A stretch of DNA of 64,000 bases from Dyadobacter sp. CY326 (GCF_021390515.1 NZ_JAJUXI010000012.1:124001-188000), one strand, 5' to 3'. Numbered from the stretch's first letter, positions 26,901 through 35,837 are shown. The notes: generated from the letters alone by a model not told the origin. Program-made: numbers and translations.

Positions 26901-27510
26901 AGGGGTTATTTAATTTGTGATAAACTGCTTTGTTTTCGCAATCAATAAAATAAGTTTTCACACCTCCAAGCCAAAATCCTTTGCGCTTATCATCCCAGAC
27001 TAACACGGAAAGACCATATTCGCCGTTTTGCAAAATTTTGGCTTCCGGGATTTCTCCCTCAGCAGAAATCAGTGTGCCTTGTGTAAATATGTAGACCTTT
27101 GACTTAGTCAATATCCACAGCCTATTGTACGGGTCAGATTTGATATGAATAATTTCCTGGTTTTCAAGAGCTCCAAATCTCGGATCAGATCTGAACGTTC
27201 CCGCTTGCTTATTAAAGATCCTTAATCCCTCTCTCGCTCCTATGATAATTTCGTTTTCTCCAAGAGGCTTGATTGCGTTTATATAAAGATCTTTCGCCCC
27301 CGCTTCGCTTCTATATTGCTTTACAATCGCACCATCATATCGATTAAGTCCTCTGGCGGTCCCAATCCAAAGGAAACCATCACTATCCTTATATAGACAT
27401 CTGATCACCTTGCTGCTAAGCCCATCATGAGACCGCAGGTTTTGGAAGACAAACTGAGCCTTAATAATGCCAGGAAACAGACAGACCAAAAAGCAGATTC
27501 TATACACCAT
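23953..27510 (-). CDS. Propeller-GAF-LytS-type sensor histidine kinase
   Basis: A 1185-residue membrane sensor. Signal peptide (LVCLFPGIIKAQ), then two-component-regulator beta-propeller repeats (DGFLWIGTARGLNRY, QGNLWLGTINGIS and others) to about 685. A Y_Y_Y domain follows (LKYSYLLEGFDNKWI, WGEYTFKVRSTDEHG), then one TM helix near 770-790 and a GAF domain at about 815-950. The kinase core has phospho-acceptor His985 in QMNPHFVFN and a DNGIGRK ATP lid. This is the LytS/YehU kinase class, which usually pairs with a LytTR regulator. None is adjacent, so its partner is elsewhere. An alternative ATG is at 27525. Flanking genes are surface proteins. Confidence 0.92.
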   Translation of the reverse strand: MVYRICFLVCLFPGIIKAQFVFQNLRSHDGLSSKVIRCLYKDSDGFLWIGTARGLNRYDGAIVKQYRSEAGAKDLYINAIKPLGENEIIIGAREGLRIFNKQAGTFRSDPRFGALENQEIIHIKSDPYNRLWILTKSKVYIFTQGTLISAEGEIPEAKILQNGEYGLSVLVWDDKRKGFWLGGVKTYFIDCENKAVYHKLNNPFKYPILESINVFSVAIDKNSNVWYGCNSNKSLNYWDHETNQIKSYFEMAGKKTEGCNFLFIDTKDRLWISTWSFAAYIKEPNEEIKKIPYSQNRSYSIGYGFFLDLIEDQQGNLWLGTINGISKVQANAPISAIYQLPSFEYFLQTGFAHANSIVIDDGKIMASKEEGMVLYDMNKRTYKRYFVTDGPDLGKNRFLMSVKSRDTWWCASADGVFRLNENSGTLQKFKKVKYNSGKKYVDFIFLDKAEHIWFQIRGDAIYRYNPETDKCDRFDGTDADYGTFKFADSQSFLVCQNGDILFATYGIGFIKFDAITQQFSTIKVSNAGKFLAYGLAEDNTRNIWAVVAGRGVFKFNAQHKLIDSLNSSNGFLYDQASSIAIDNLGKIWVGGDEGLMFIDPVSKLVTKVEIDLGQNLQDFWNDIYVANRRVYAVMLDHVLVFDPSKFASLKVKSAPHITSVKIFGNEKDDFGKYPILNLQPDEDYLTFQYASLDHRDVPSLKYSYLLEGFDNKWINAGRSLVASYKNLPWGEYTFKVRSTDEHGRWMKEAGKLSFFIQPPWWQTSWFLICATIMAILLAVIIYQMKLRRQRKLQAEVCIDYFANSVYGENSVDEICWDIARNCISLLQFTDCVVYLLDAKKNALVLKAAYGVKNPKGTEIVNSIEIPVGTGIVGAVAATGRPFLISDTSQDPRYVVDEVRRFSELSVPILHDGKVIGVVDSEHPDKNYFKEEHLRALSIITTISAGKIAEALARAATKEKEFELLEINKILAESQLMALRAQMNPHFVFNCLNSIQECIVTEKFGEASKYLNLFSKLFRTVLNNSGRKLVTMEEERDVLELYLKLEEMRFERSFTYEVITDEDLEDEEILIPSMLVQPYVENAIWHGLLHSKSERKLLVEFKRINEEIFQCRIDDNGIGRKKSFDIKGLNSKSRHHKSMGLQISEERLNVIRRQGYHAMVNFIDKEYPNGDAAGTTVVVELSTFLK

Positions 27511-27525
27511 GGGAGTCGAAAACAA

Positions 27526-28085
27526 GAATAAAATTGAATTACTGGCTTTTTAAAAGAAGACAGCAAACAAGTTATTTAACGGCGGCGACCATCTTTTAAA
27601 AGGGAAAACGACCCGGCAAAAACGAACAAATTCTACACGAAAAGACGAATGGACTAAATTTTAGTTTTATTGGGAAGGGTCAAACCGCCAAAAGTAATTT
27701 CTGCTAACCGCAAACAATAATTTGCCAGCTAGCCAACATCCCCTAGAAATACTAAGCATTGATCATCAAGCAAATAGCGGAAATTTGACCGTTAATTCAG
27801 CCGCACCCACCCTTCGCTCAACGCATTCTCATATCTCAAAGATTGCCTCCAATTTCAAGCCTCGATTCGTCACCACGGATCATTGTTTCAATTTTCAACA
27901 CTTAATCATCACTCCATTATGAAGACACACACATGAAGAAAACCCACCCGATTGCCGCGCTCATTCCAGTGAATGAAAGCGCCGGCCAAGAAGCATTGCA
28001 GCCTAACATTTACCTCCTTATAAATTGATATATGACCAATCTAAATTTTTCCAGGCTACAAACCTGACACACTAAACATGATAAG
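27526..28085. other. 560-bp divergent intergenic region
   Basis: It lies between the kinase (minus) and a repeat-containing exported protein (plus). A candidate minus-strand promoter is described at 27689-27717. No RNA motif, repeat family or convincing small gene was seen. A 66-codon frame at 27722-27922 has no leader or family pattern. The length suggests long leaders or regulator sites that could not be recognised. Confidence 0.4.
27689..27717 (-). promoter_or_regulatory. Candidate promoter for the sensor kinase
   Basis: On the minus strand TTG (27717-27715) is followed after 18 nt by TACTTTTG (27696-27689), fitting the TTG/TAnnTTTG pair. It lies about 180 bp upstream of the start. Confidence 0.4.
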
Positions 28086-30461
28086 ATGATGAAAAAAATT
28101 TGCGTGATATTTATTGTGCTAATGCTCTTTTGCAAAGCCTTTGTCAATGGACAATCTTTCCCGGTGACTGGCAACTTCGCACCCTGCAAGTTGGCCTGTA
28201 ATGTGCCTGGCTGGTCTTCTGATGTGTGGTTTTCAGATGCTCAGAAAGCTGGCGGTGCATATCCATGGATTAATCCAGTTCCATCAACTCCGTCTGGTTT
28301 CACCTCTTTTATGACTCTATATTCGAGGGCAAATTACGAAAGCGCAGCCGGTGCCACGGCAACTGGTTTGGTTCCAGGTCATCAGTACAAGCTGAGATAT
28401 GCTGTAATGACCGCAAAAGCAGAGACAGAGTTGGGTATATCAGACTACGCAGCTGATTTATCAATTGAATTTGGTTCGATCACAACAGACAACGTACAAA
28501 TTCCCGTAAAAAATGTCTGGATTCAAAGGGAATTTGTGTTCACGGCAATGGACGATGAACTAAATATTACTTTTAAAAACAAAGTTTTGCAAGAAAACGG
28601 TGCCTTTGTAAATATTGACTTAGAGAATGGTGCGATTGAAGATTTATGCCCAGCAGGGAGCTCTCAGGTTATTTTAAAACAAAAAAGCATTGACATTGTA
28701 TGTCCCTCTACAACAGCAGACCTTACAAAGGCACTCATTAGCTCCCCCCAATCTGGAAGCATCTTTGTCCAGTGGTATACGAGTTCAAATCATTTACCTG
28801 GTACATTAGTGACAAATCCAGGTGCAGTAAGTTTTGGAAAATATTACGCATTTTTTAGAGACATCGCTTACGATTGTTATAACACAGATAATTCTACCGC
28901 AATAGTAGATGTTAGCTACTCCTGCCAGCCAACTGTCACGCCGACATTAACAAATGTTTGTCCAGCAACAACAGCTGATCTATGGAGCGCCTTTACTGGT
29001 TCTCTACCTCCTGGAAGTCATGCTTTAGTCTGGCATACAAGCTCTTTATTTCCAACTGCAAATAATATGGTACCAAACCCCGGCAAAGTAGGGGCCGGCG
29101 TTTACTACGCATTCTTTTTGAATACACTAACAAACAAATATAGTGCAACTTCTTCCACTGCCAAGGTGACTGTTTCAATTGCACCGTGCCCTATTGTCGC
29201 ATGTAACGCTGGTTCGTCACAAGTCTCTCTACGTCGCTCTTCATTTACTGCGGATTGCCCAGCAACAATCAATTTAGCATCAGCAATCAATTCAAGCGCC
29301 CCATTAGGAACGTCTTACAAATGGTTTTTTGATGCAGCACATACTAACGCTGTCCCAAATCCAACTGCAGTAGGTCAAGGCACTTACTATGGTTTCATTT
29401 ACGATGCTGTTGCAAACTGCTTTAATACTAATCTATCCACTGCGAAAGTGACGGTAACAGGGGCGGCTTGTGAAATGCCATGCAGTTCGATCGGCGTTGT
29501 CCAGCTTTCAGATCATATTCTGAGCAATGTCTGCCCAGCTCAAACGGCAAATTTAAATAGTCTCGTAACAAATGGAGCTCAAAAAACAATAGTCTGGTTT
29601 GACAATCTGACGCACAGCGGTTCCCCAGTGCCCGATCCAACGAAAGTTTCAATACCTGGCACGTACTATGCATACTTTTACGATGCTGTAAATGACTGCT
29701 ATGGCTCAGCTCACGATTCAAATGTATTAGTAAACATTACGAATTGCCCTTCTGGCAAAGTTTCACTTAATCTGAAAGTCTTCCTCCAAGGTCCAACGAC
29801 GCAAAAAAACGGCGTAGCAACCATGCGGAATGATTTGCAAGTTTATCCAACTGGCCCTTTCACTTTCGGTCTGCTCCCTACACAAGATCCTTATGGTGGC
29901 GGCATATCTTATCCTGATATTAATGGCACATTTAATGAGAACCAAATTGTCGATTGGGTGAAGGTGGAGATTCGTAGTATGCAGAATCCATCAATCATTC
30001 TGGAATCCAAAAGCCTCTTGCTTCGAACAGACGGAACAGTCTTAGATGTCGATGGACTGGCTCCTAAGTTTAACCCACAATTTGGAGGCGTTCGAATAGC
30101 GGTCAAGCATAGGAACCACTTGGGTGTCCTTGGACTTGGCTTGGTTTCCTTCAATGCTGGAACTGTTAATTATGATTTTTCTGCGGATTTGTCCAAGGCT
30201 TATCAAGTTGTGCCAAAGCCACAAATGATTTTGAAAAATGGCGTATGGTGTATGATTGCTGCTGACGCTAACTCGGACTACTTTATCGATTCGGGTGATG
30301 TTCCCTCCTTCAAGAACGCCTTTAAAGCAAGCTTAAACAAGACATATCATAATACTGACTTGAATTTGGATGGTTTTCTTGATAGCGCAGATGTAACCAT
30401 TTTCAATAACAACTTTAAAGCAGGCTATTATTCAAGCATAACCAAATACTTATCTAATTAA
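28086..30461 (+). CDS. Large exported repeat protein with dockerin-like calcium repeats
   Basis: A 791-residue exported protein (signal peptide ending FVNGQ). The N-terminal domain to about 195 looks carbohydrate-binding-like, with many Trp and Cys. Four Cys-containing repeats of about 85-90 residues follow (each VCP..T.L, YYAFF or YYGFI, then C and STA.V.V) to about 560. The next domain has DWVKVEIRS and VAVKHRNHLGV-type features (RIAVKHRNHLGVLG). The end has two D-x-N-x-D-x3-D-x2-D loops (DANSDYFIDSGD, DLNLDGFLDSAD) typical of dockerin or EF-hand-like calcium repeats. No T9SS CTD is seen. The next gene, 22 bp on, has one. Confidence 0.82.
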   Translation: MMKKICVIFIVLMLFCKAFVNGQSFPVTGNFAPCKLACNVPGWSSDVWFSDAQKAGGAYPWINPVPSTPSGFTSFMTLYSRANYESAAGATATGLVPGHQYKLRYAVMTAKAETELGISDYAADLSIEFGSITTDNVQIPVKNVWIQREFVFTAMDDELNITFKNKVLQENGAFVNIDLENGAIEDLCPAGSSQVILKQKSIDIVCPSTTADLTKALISSPQSGSIFVQWYTSSNHLPGTLVTNPGAVSFGKYYAFFRDIAYDCYNTDNSTAIVDVSYSCQPTVTPTLTNVCPATTADLWSAFTGSLPPGSHALVWHTSSLFPTANNMVPNPGKVGAGVYYAFFLNTLTNKYSATSSTAKVTVSIAPCPIVACNAGSSQVSLRRSSFTADCPATINLASAINSSAPLGTSYKWFFDAAHTNAVPNPTAVGQGTYYGFIYDAVANCFNTNLSTAKVTVTGAACEMPCSSIGVVQLSDHILSNVCPAQTANLNSLVTNGAQKTIVWFDNLTHSGSPVPDPTKVSIPGTYYAYFYDAVNDCYGSAHDSNVLVNITNCPSGKVSLNLKVFLQGPTTQKNGVATMRNDLQVYPTGPFTFGLLPTQDPYGGGISYPDINGTFNENQIVDWVKVEIRSMQNPSIILESKSLLLRTDGTVLDVDGLAPKFNPQFGGVRIAVKHRNHLGVLGLGLVSFNAGTVNYDFSADLSKAYQVVPKPQMILKNGVWCMIAADANSDYFIDSGDVPSFKNAFKASLNKTYHNTDLNLDGFLDSADVTIFNNNFKAGYYSSITKYLSN

Positions 30462-30483
30462 AACAACCAATAACACTATTAAT

Positions 30484-31581
30484 ATGAATTTGATTTTTAA
30501 AAGAACATCGTTGCTGTTTGCACTCATTTTATTCGCAAACATGCTCAGAGCACAGACAATTGACCTCCAATTTCAAAATACGTCTATGTCTCCGGATGGA
30601 TTAACCTATAAATTTGACTTATGGGTGTTCCAAGGCCAGGGTTACAATACTGCTAACCCTGATGAGAGTAACTGGCAGGGAATGAATATTCGTGCCGATG
30701 TTAATGTACCTGTCGGCGTGACAATCACGACTGCTTCAATTGTCAGAAATCCGACGTTTACATCGCTAGGAGGGGTATCGTTCCCAGCGCCGGGAAACGT
30801 AGTACCAGATAAAAATAGTTTCAGTATCAACCTTCTTCGGGATGAGGATCAAAGTGATATTCCTGCCGGCACTGGCTGTATGTTGGGAACCGTTACAATC
30901 AAGTTTTCTGGTGCTGTGCCTGCTTCAAACACAATAACTGTTCGCCCTTTTGATATTTCTGAGTTGCAGGGCGCGCTTACTTCATTCTGGGCTAACCTGG
31001 ACGGCTCGGTTATCAGGAGAATCTTCCAAACATTCCCAGTTAATCAAAGCCTTCCAGTAAACTTAACGTCTTTTGACCTGAGTAATGAGGGCTCTATGGT
31101 TAATTTGACCTGGGCAACAACAGCCGAGACAAATAGCGAACGTTTTGATGTTCAGCGCAGTGCGAATGGAAAAGAATGGAAAACAATTCAGACAGTCGCT
31201 GCACGAGGAGAGAGTAATTCAATAGCTGAGTATCTAGCCGTTGACAGTGAGCCGTTTGAGGGCAACAACTTTTATCGATTGCATATGATAGATAAGGACG
31301 GAACCAGTGCATATAGCAGGGTTCGGAGTGTAAAGCTTGAAAATGTTGCAACAAGCATATATCCAAATCCTGTCTCAGAAGAGTTGACTATCAAGGCCGC
31401 AGATTGGAGCAAGATAGCCAATGTTAAAATATTCGGATCTGACGGAGAAGTGGTTTACCGCTCTTCTGGCAAGCCCTCGTCCAATGTAAATGTCCGGAAT
31501 TTCCGTAACGGCATATACGTGGTGCGTTTAACAAACACGAACGGATCGGAAACTGCATACAAGATTATGGTAAATAAATAG
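30484..31581 (+). CDS. T9SS type A sorting-domain surface protein with cohesin-like N-terminus
   Basis: A 365-residue exported protein (signal peptide ending MLRAQ). Residues about 21-170 form a beta-rich domain (YKFDLWVFQGQG, NIRADVNVPVGV, MLGTVTIKFSG, TVRPFDISELQG) that is reminiscent of cohesin-fold modules. A fibronectin-like unit follows (VNLTWATTAETNSERFDVQR, NNFYRLHMIDKDG), then the type IX CTD (SIYPNPVSEELTI, NGIYVVRLTNTNGSETAYKI). It probably is surface-anchored. The cohesin resemblance is a weak pattern judgement and needs a structure comparison. It starts 22 bp after the dockerin-like gene. Confidence 0.86.
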   Translation: MNLIFKRTSLLFALILFANMLRAQTIDLQFQNTSMSPDGLTYKFDLWVFQGQGYNTANPDESNWQGMNIRADVNVPVGVTITTASIVRNPTFTSLGGVSFPAPGNVVPDKNSFSINLLRDEDQSDIPAGTGCMLGTVTIKFSGAVPASNTITVRPFDISELQGALTSFWANLDGSVIRRIFQTFPVNQSLPVNLTSFDLSNEGSMVNLTWATTAETNSERFDVQRSANGKEWKTIQTVAARGESNSIAEYLAVDSEPFEGNNFYRLHMIDKDGTSAYSRVRSVKLENVATSIYPNPVSEELTIKAADWSKIANVKIFGSDGEVVYRSSGKPSSNVNVRNFRNGIYVVRLTNTNGSETAYKIMVNK

Positions 31582-31601
31582 CAGGTGAATAAGTTAATTT
31601 T

Positions 31602-31633
31602 GGCCAAACACATTTTTGAAAGTGGGTTTGGCC
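31602..31633 (+). terminator. Weak hairpin after the T9SS protein
   Basis: GGCCAAAC (31602-31609) and GTTTGGCC (31626-31633) form an 8-bp stem with a 16-nt loop. No T run follows, so a terminator role is tentative. Confidence 0.4.
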
Positions 31634-31694
31634 TTGATAAACCCTCATTAAAGGTCACAAATTCACTGAGCCCACACAAGTAATTTGTAATACT

Positions 31695-32078
31695 ATGGTA
31701 AAGCAGATTCAAATATTTTGCGTTATAATACTTGTCCTTTCGTCCTGCGACATGAGTAAAATCGAACATTGCGTTGCTCCTGCTTTCAACAAAAATATCA
31801 TTGGAACGTGGATAGGAAGTTATAAGTCTAATCCAAAAATAAAGCAACACGTTTCGTTCTTAGACATGGGCTTACTTGAAGATACAGATGGATTGCTTTT
31901 TGGAAACCAAAATGAGTCTCCACTTAGTTGGACTGCCAAAGGAGATTCGCTCAAAATCTCAGGCATATTTAAAGATAAAGGAAGCAGAATTTATTCTTTT
32001 GCATCCTTGACCAACACTTGCGACTCCATTGTTCTCGAAGTAGAAGGGGTTGATCAGATTGTTCTCAAAAGAAAATAA
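31695..32078 (+). CDS. Small lipoprotein of unknown function
   Basis: A 127-residue lipoprotein (VIILVLSSC lipobox, C18). The body has the IGTWIGSYKS strand common to small lipocalin-like proteins that report on surface conditions, then KGDSLKISGIFK and a beta C-terminus. The fold is suggestive of a small beta-barrel, but no family was recognised. A strong terminator follows. Confidence 0.7.
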   Translation: MVKQIQIFCVIILVLSSCDMSKIEHCVAPAFNKNIIGTWIGSYKSNPKIKQHVSFLDMGLLEDTDGLLFGNQNESPLSWTAKGDSLKISGIFKDKGSRIYSFASLTNTCDSIVLEVEGVDQIVLKRK

Positions 32079-32113
32079 ACTCCGTCGTTCATTATAAGTG
32101 TGTGAAGTTCGAT

Positions 32114-32143
32114 AAAGAGGCGCCAGGCTTGGCGCCTCTTTTC
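32114..32143 (+). terminator. Intrinsic terminator
   Basis: An 11-bp perfect stem, AAAGAGGCGCC (32114-32124) and GGCGCCTCTTT (32131-32141), with a 6-nt loop and T tail, lies 36 bp after the lipoprotein stop. Confidence 0.9.
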
Positions 32144-32400
32144 TTGTTTATGTGCAATGTTGCCCGAAAACGTCAATTGTAACCATCCAATAAATAAAAT
32201 AACATTTTGCACTTCTCTCAGTGCAAAGCGCCTATTTCCGCTGGCAACAATAAATTAATTGTAAAATACTGTCTTTCAGCAGAAAAAGTCCGTACATTTG
32301 CACCCTATTTGACAAAAAAACAGTCAAACTAAAAGCATAACGGTGATCTGCCGGTTTTAAGCCGCCGAACGAAAGTCGTAAACAATTGATATATAAAACA
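32144..32400 (+). promoter_or_regulatory. typA upstream region with hairpin and -7 element
   Basis: It contains TACATTTG (32293-32300), which matches TAnnTTTG, about 100 bp before the ATG. It also holds an 8-bp inverted repeat TTTGCACT (32206-32213) / AGTGCAAA (32220-32227) with a 6-nt centre. The inverted repeat could be a regulator site. No -33 element was convincing. Confidence 0.42.
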
Positions 32401-34215
32401 ATGCAAGCCATTCGTAACATCGCAATCATTGCGCACGTTGACCACGGTAAAACTACATTGGTTGACAAAATCATTCACGCTTCAAAGTTATTTCGCGATA
32501 ACCAGGAGTTTGATGACCTAATCCTTGATAATAATGATCTTGAAAGGGAACGTGGAATCACAATCACTTCTAAGAACGTATCGGTGCGTTACAAAGACGT
32601 AAAAATCAATGTAATTGATACACCAGGTCACGCAGACTTTGGTGGTGAAGTGGAACGCGTACTTAAAATGTCGGATGGCGTTTTGTTGCTTGTTGATGCT
32701 TTCGAAGGTCCAATGCCACAAACCCGTTTCGTATTAGGTAAGGCAATCGGCCTTGGTTTGAAACCAATCGTGGTTGTTAATAAAGTTGATAAAGAAAACT
32801 GCCGCCCGGAAGAAGTTCAGGAAAATGTATTTGACCTGATGTTCAACCTTGGCGCTACGGAAGACCAGCTGGATTTTGTAACAGTTTATGGTTCTTCGAA
32901 ACAAGGATGGATGGGCCCGGATTGGAAAACGCCAACCGATAACATTACATTCCTTTTGGATACAATAATCGAGTCTATTCCAGCTCCTGTAATAGACGAA
33001 GGAAATGCACAAATGCAGATTACTTCCCTTGACTATAACGCATTTGTAGGTCGTATTGCAATCGGTCGTGTAAAACGCGGTGTGTTGAAGGAAGGCGCTA
33101 ACATGATGCTTTGCAAAGCGGATGGCGTTTTCAAAAAAGTGAAAATTAAAGAGTTACAAATATTTGAAGGACTGGGTCGTGTGAAAGTAACGGAAGTTAC
33201 TGCCGGCGATATCTGCGCAGTGACTGGAATTGAAGATTTCGAAATCGGTGATACACTTGCTGATGCCGAAAATCCTGAGCCACTTCCACGTATTGCAGTG
33301 GATGAGCCAACGATGAACATGCTCTTCACGATCAATAATTCACCATTCTTCGGTAAAGAAGGTAAGTTTGTGACATCACGCCACCTTCGTGACCGTTTGA
33401 TGAAAGAAACTGAAAAGAACCTTGCACTTCGCGTTGAAGCAACGGACACAGAAGATAAATTCCTCGTTTTCGGACGTGGTATTCTTCACTTGTCTGTATT
33501 GATCGAAACAATGCGTCGCGAAGGTTACGAATTGCAACTTGGTCAGCCTCAGGTTCTTTTCAAAGAAGATGAAAAAGGTGAACGCCTTGAACCAATCGAA
33601 ACATTGGTTGTGGACGTTCCTGAATCGACAGCTGGAAAAGTGATCGAATTGGCAACACAACGTAAAGGTGAGTTGTTGATCATGGAACCGAAAGGCGATT
33701 TGCAACACCTTGAATTCGAAATTCCTTCAAGAGGTTTGATCGGTTTGCGTTCAAATGTATTGACTGCAACGCAAGGTGAAGCTGTAATGACACACCGTTT
33801 CAAAGAATTCGGAACGTTCCGTGGACCAATTCCAGGCCGTATCAGCGGATCGATTATTTCGAAAAACACTGGACCTGCTACGGGTTACACCATTGACAAA
33901 TTGCAGGATCGCGGACGTTTCTTCGTTGAACCAGGTGATGAAATTTATGGTGGCCAGGTGATTGGAGAACACAATCGTCCGAATGACATCGTTGTTAACT
34001 TGCAGGAAGCCAAGAAATTAACGAACATGCGCGCATCCGGAACAGATGACGGTCTTCGCATTGCTCCAAAAATCAACTTCTCTTTGGAAGAATCTATGGA
34101 ATATATTCAGAAAGACGAATATCTTGAAGTAACGCCGCAAAGTATGCGTATGCGCAAGATTTATCTCGAAGAAAATGATCGCAAGCGTAATTCCGGTAAA
34201 ATGGAAATGGCGTAA
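32401..34215 (+). CDS. typA: Ribosome-associated GTPase TypA/BipA
   Basis: A 604-residue translational GTPase that acts on ribosome assembly and stress adaptation. P-loop AHVDHGKTT (11-19), DTPGHADFGGEVERV (about residue 78), NKVDKE, then EF-Tu-like domain 2 and the BipA-specific C-terminal domain (PSRGLIGLRSNVLTATQGEA, DGLRIAPKINFSLEESMEYI). Numbering uses ATG 32401, which starts the conserved MQAIRNIAIIAHVDHGK. An in-frame ATA at 32386 is not a credible start. Full length, with a strong terminator. Confidence 0.98.
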   Translation: MQAIRNIAIIAHVDHGKTTLVDKIIHASKLFRDNQEFDDLILDNNDLERERGITITSKNVSVRYKDVKINVIDTPGHADFGGEVERVLKMSDGVLLLVDAFEGPMPQTRFVLGKAIGLGLKPIVVVNKVDKENCRPEEVQENVFDLMFNLGATEDQLDFVTVYGSSKQGWMGPDWKTPTDNITFLLDTIIESIPAPVIDEGNAQMQITSLDYNAFVGRIAIGRVKRGVLKEGANMMLCKADGVFKKVKIKELQIFEGLGRVKVTEVTAGDICAVTGIEDFEIGDTLADAENPEPLPRIAVDEPTMNMLFTINNSPFFGKEGKFVTSRHLRDRLMKETEKNLALRVEATDTEDKFLVFGRGILHLSVLIETMRREGYELQLGQPQVLFKEDEKGERLEPIETLVVDVPESTAGKVIELATQRKGELLIMEPKGDLQHLEFEIPSRGLIGLRSNVLTATQGEAVMTHRFKEFGTFRGPIPGRISGSIISKNTGPATGYTIDKLQDRGRFFVEPGDEIYGGQVIGEHNRPNDIVVNLQEAKKLTNMRASGTDDGLRIAPKINFSLEESMEYIQKDEYLEVTPQSMRMRKIYLEENDRKRNSGKMEMA

Positions 34216-34235
34216 TATCGATTTAACATCAACAG

Positions 34236-34267
34236 AAAGGAGGCATAAATTATGCCTCCTTTTTTTG
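34236..34267 (+). terminator. Intrinsic terminator after typA
   Basis: AAAGGAGGCATA (34236-34247) pairs with TATGCCTCCTTT (34251-34262) around a 3-nt loop and is followed by a T run. Confidence 0.92.
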
Positions 34268-34437
34268 TTTTTCACGATTTCATCTTTTGCAAGATCGCTT
34301 CCAGGAAATTTGGAAGATGGGTAAATTATATAAGCATAATTTTAAAGATGCGCATTCACTTGAAACATTCTACGCACAACAATTTATTATACTATTTCAA
34401 GAATAAATAGATTTTATTTTTATCAAATATAATCCAT

Positions 34438-34445
34438 TATGTTTG
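34438..34445 (+). promoter_or_regulatory. Candidate -7 element upstream of the dehydrogenase (TATGTTTG)
   Basis: TATGTTTG matches TAnnTTTG, 60 bp before the ATG of the dehydrogenase in an AT-rich region. No TTG at -33 was found. Confidence 0.45.
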
Positions 34446-34505
34446 CATAGATGAAGCGAACAGTTTCATTAACATTCTTAATATCAACACATTAAATAAT
34501 TAAAA

Positions 34506-35780
34506 ATGTCATATATAGAACCGGCCCCAATCAAGGATAAAGAAAATCCCTTGGAGTCAATGATGCAAAGATTTGACAAAGCCGTAGACCTCCTCGGCAT
34601 ATCAGAAGAAATGTATCACATCCTGAAAGTCCCACGAAAGCAAGTCATTGTGGGTCTGCCAGTTATGATGGATTCAGGACAAATCAAGACTTTCGAAGGC
34701 TATCGCGTTATACATTCCACGATTCTCGGGCCGAGCAAAGGCGGCATTCGTTTTGATCCGGATGTGAACCTGGACGAAGTAAGAGCCCTGGCTGCCTGGA
34801 TGACCTGGAAATGCGCAGTGGTTGACATTCCGTATGGCGGTGCAAAAGGCGGAGTTGCTTGCAACCCGCGCGAAATGTCTGCCGGCGAAATCGAACGCTT
34901 AATGCGTGCTTACACCACAGCCCTTCTCGACGTTTTTGGCCCGGATCAGGATATTCCTGCGCCCGATATGGGAACAGGACCCAGGGAAATGGCTTGGTTA
35001 ATGGATGAATATTCCAAATCAAAGGGCATGACCATTCCGGCGGTTGTTACCGGCAAGCCATTAGTTTTGGGCGGATCGTTGGGCCGCACGGAAGCGACGG
35101 GCCGCGGTGTGATGGTGTCGGCACTTGCGGGCATGGAAAAGTTGCGCATTAATCCTTATCGCGCGACGGCTGTGGTTCAGGGCTTTGGAAATGTTGGCTC
35201 ACACGCTGCATTGCTGTTGCGCGAGCGAGGTGTTGCGATCCATGCAATCAGCGACATTTCGGGTGCTTACTATAACGACAAAGGAATCGACGTTGCCGCT
35301 GCAGTCGCTTATCGCGATGCGAATAATGGTTCATTGCAGGGTTTTTCGGGTGCTGAGCAGATTCCAGGTGATGACTTGCTGACATTGCCTGTGGACGTTT
35401 TGGTGCCTGCTGCGAAGGAAGACGTTATCACACGCAAAAACGTCGAAGGAATCCAAGCCAAGATGATCGTGGAAGGAGCAAACGGGCCGACTTCTTTCAA
35501 AGCGGATGACATTATCAACGAAAAAGGAATCATGGTTGTGCCTGATATTCTTGCCAATGCAGGCGGCGTAACGGTTTCTTATTTTGAATGGGTGCAAAAC
35601 CGGATTGGATATAAATGGACATTGGAACGCATTAACCGCCGCACAGACCGGATCATGAAGGATTCTTTCGATAAGGTTTATGAAACGTCATTGAAATATA
35701 AAGTGTCGTTGCGGATTGCGGCATACATTGTCGCCATTGACAAAGTTTCGAGCACGTATAAGTTTCGCGGAGGTTTTTAA
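34506..35780 (+). CDS. Glu/Leu/Phe/Val dehydrogenase (probable glutamate dehydrogenase)
   Basis: A 424-residue amino-acid dehydrogenase. GPSKGGIRFDPDV (about 75-87) carries the substrate-binding region, and PYGGAKGG (109-116) holds the catalytic lysine K114. A Rossmann fold GFGNVGSHAALLL follows at about 222, with VEGANGPTS and ILANAGGVTVSYFEW near 345-365. The length and motifs fit hexameric NAD(P)-glutamate dehydrogenase, which links 2-oxoglutarate and ammonium metabolism. The family also contains leucine and phenylalanine dehydrogenases, so the substrate is not certain. Single gene with its own terminator. Confidence 0.94.
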   Translation: MSYIEPAPIKDKENPLESMMQRFDKAVDLLGISEEMYHILKVPRKQVIVGLPVMMDSGQIKTFEGYRVIHSTILGPSKGGIRFDPDVNLDEVRALAAWMTWKCAVVDIPYGGAKGGVACNPREMSAGEIERLMRAYTTALLDVFGPDQDIPAPDMGTGPREMAWLMDEYSKSKGMTIPAVVTGKPLVLGGSLGRTEATGRGVMVSALAGMEKLRINPYRATAVVQGFGNVGSHAALLLRERGVAIHAISDISGAYYNDKGIDVAAAVAYRDANNGSLQGFSGAEQIPGDDLLTLPVDVLVPAAKEDVITRKNVEGIQAKMIVEGANGPTSFKADDIINEKGIMVVPDILANAGGVTVSYFEWVQNRIGYKWTLERINRRTDRIMKDSFDKVYETSLKYKVSLRIAAYIVAIDKVSSTYKFRGGF

Positions 35781-35792
35781 TCAACCTTTTAT

Positions 35793-35837
35793 AAAAAAAA
35801 TGGGCAGCTCTCAAACCAGAGGCTGTCCATTTTTTTT
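35793..35837 (+). terminator. Intrinsic terminator after the dehydrogenase
   Basis: AAAAAATGGGCAGC pairs with GCTGTCCATTTTTT (one G-T pair, about 13-nt loop), followed by a T tract and preceded by an A tract. Confidence 0.85.

Noticed and set aside
27722..27922. 66-codon open frame in the 560-bp gap
   Set aside because: Low-complexity, no leader and no recognisable motif.
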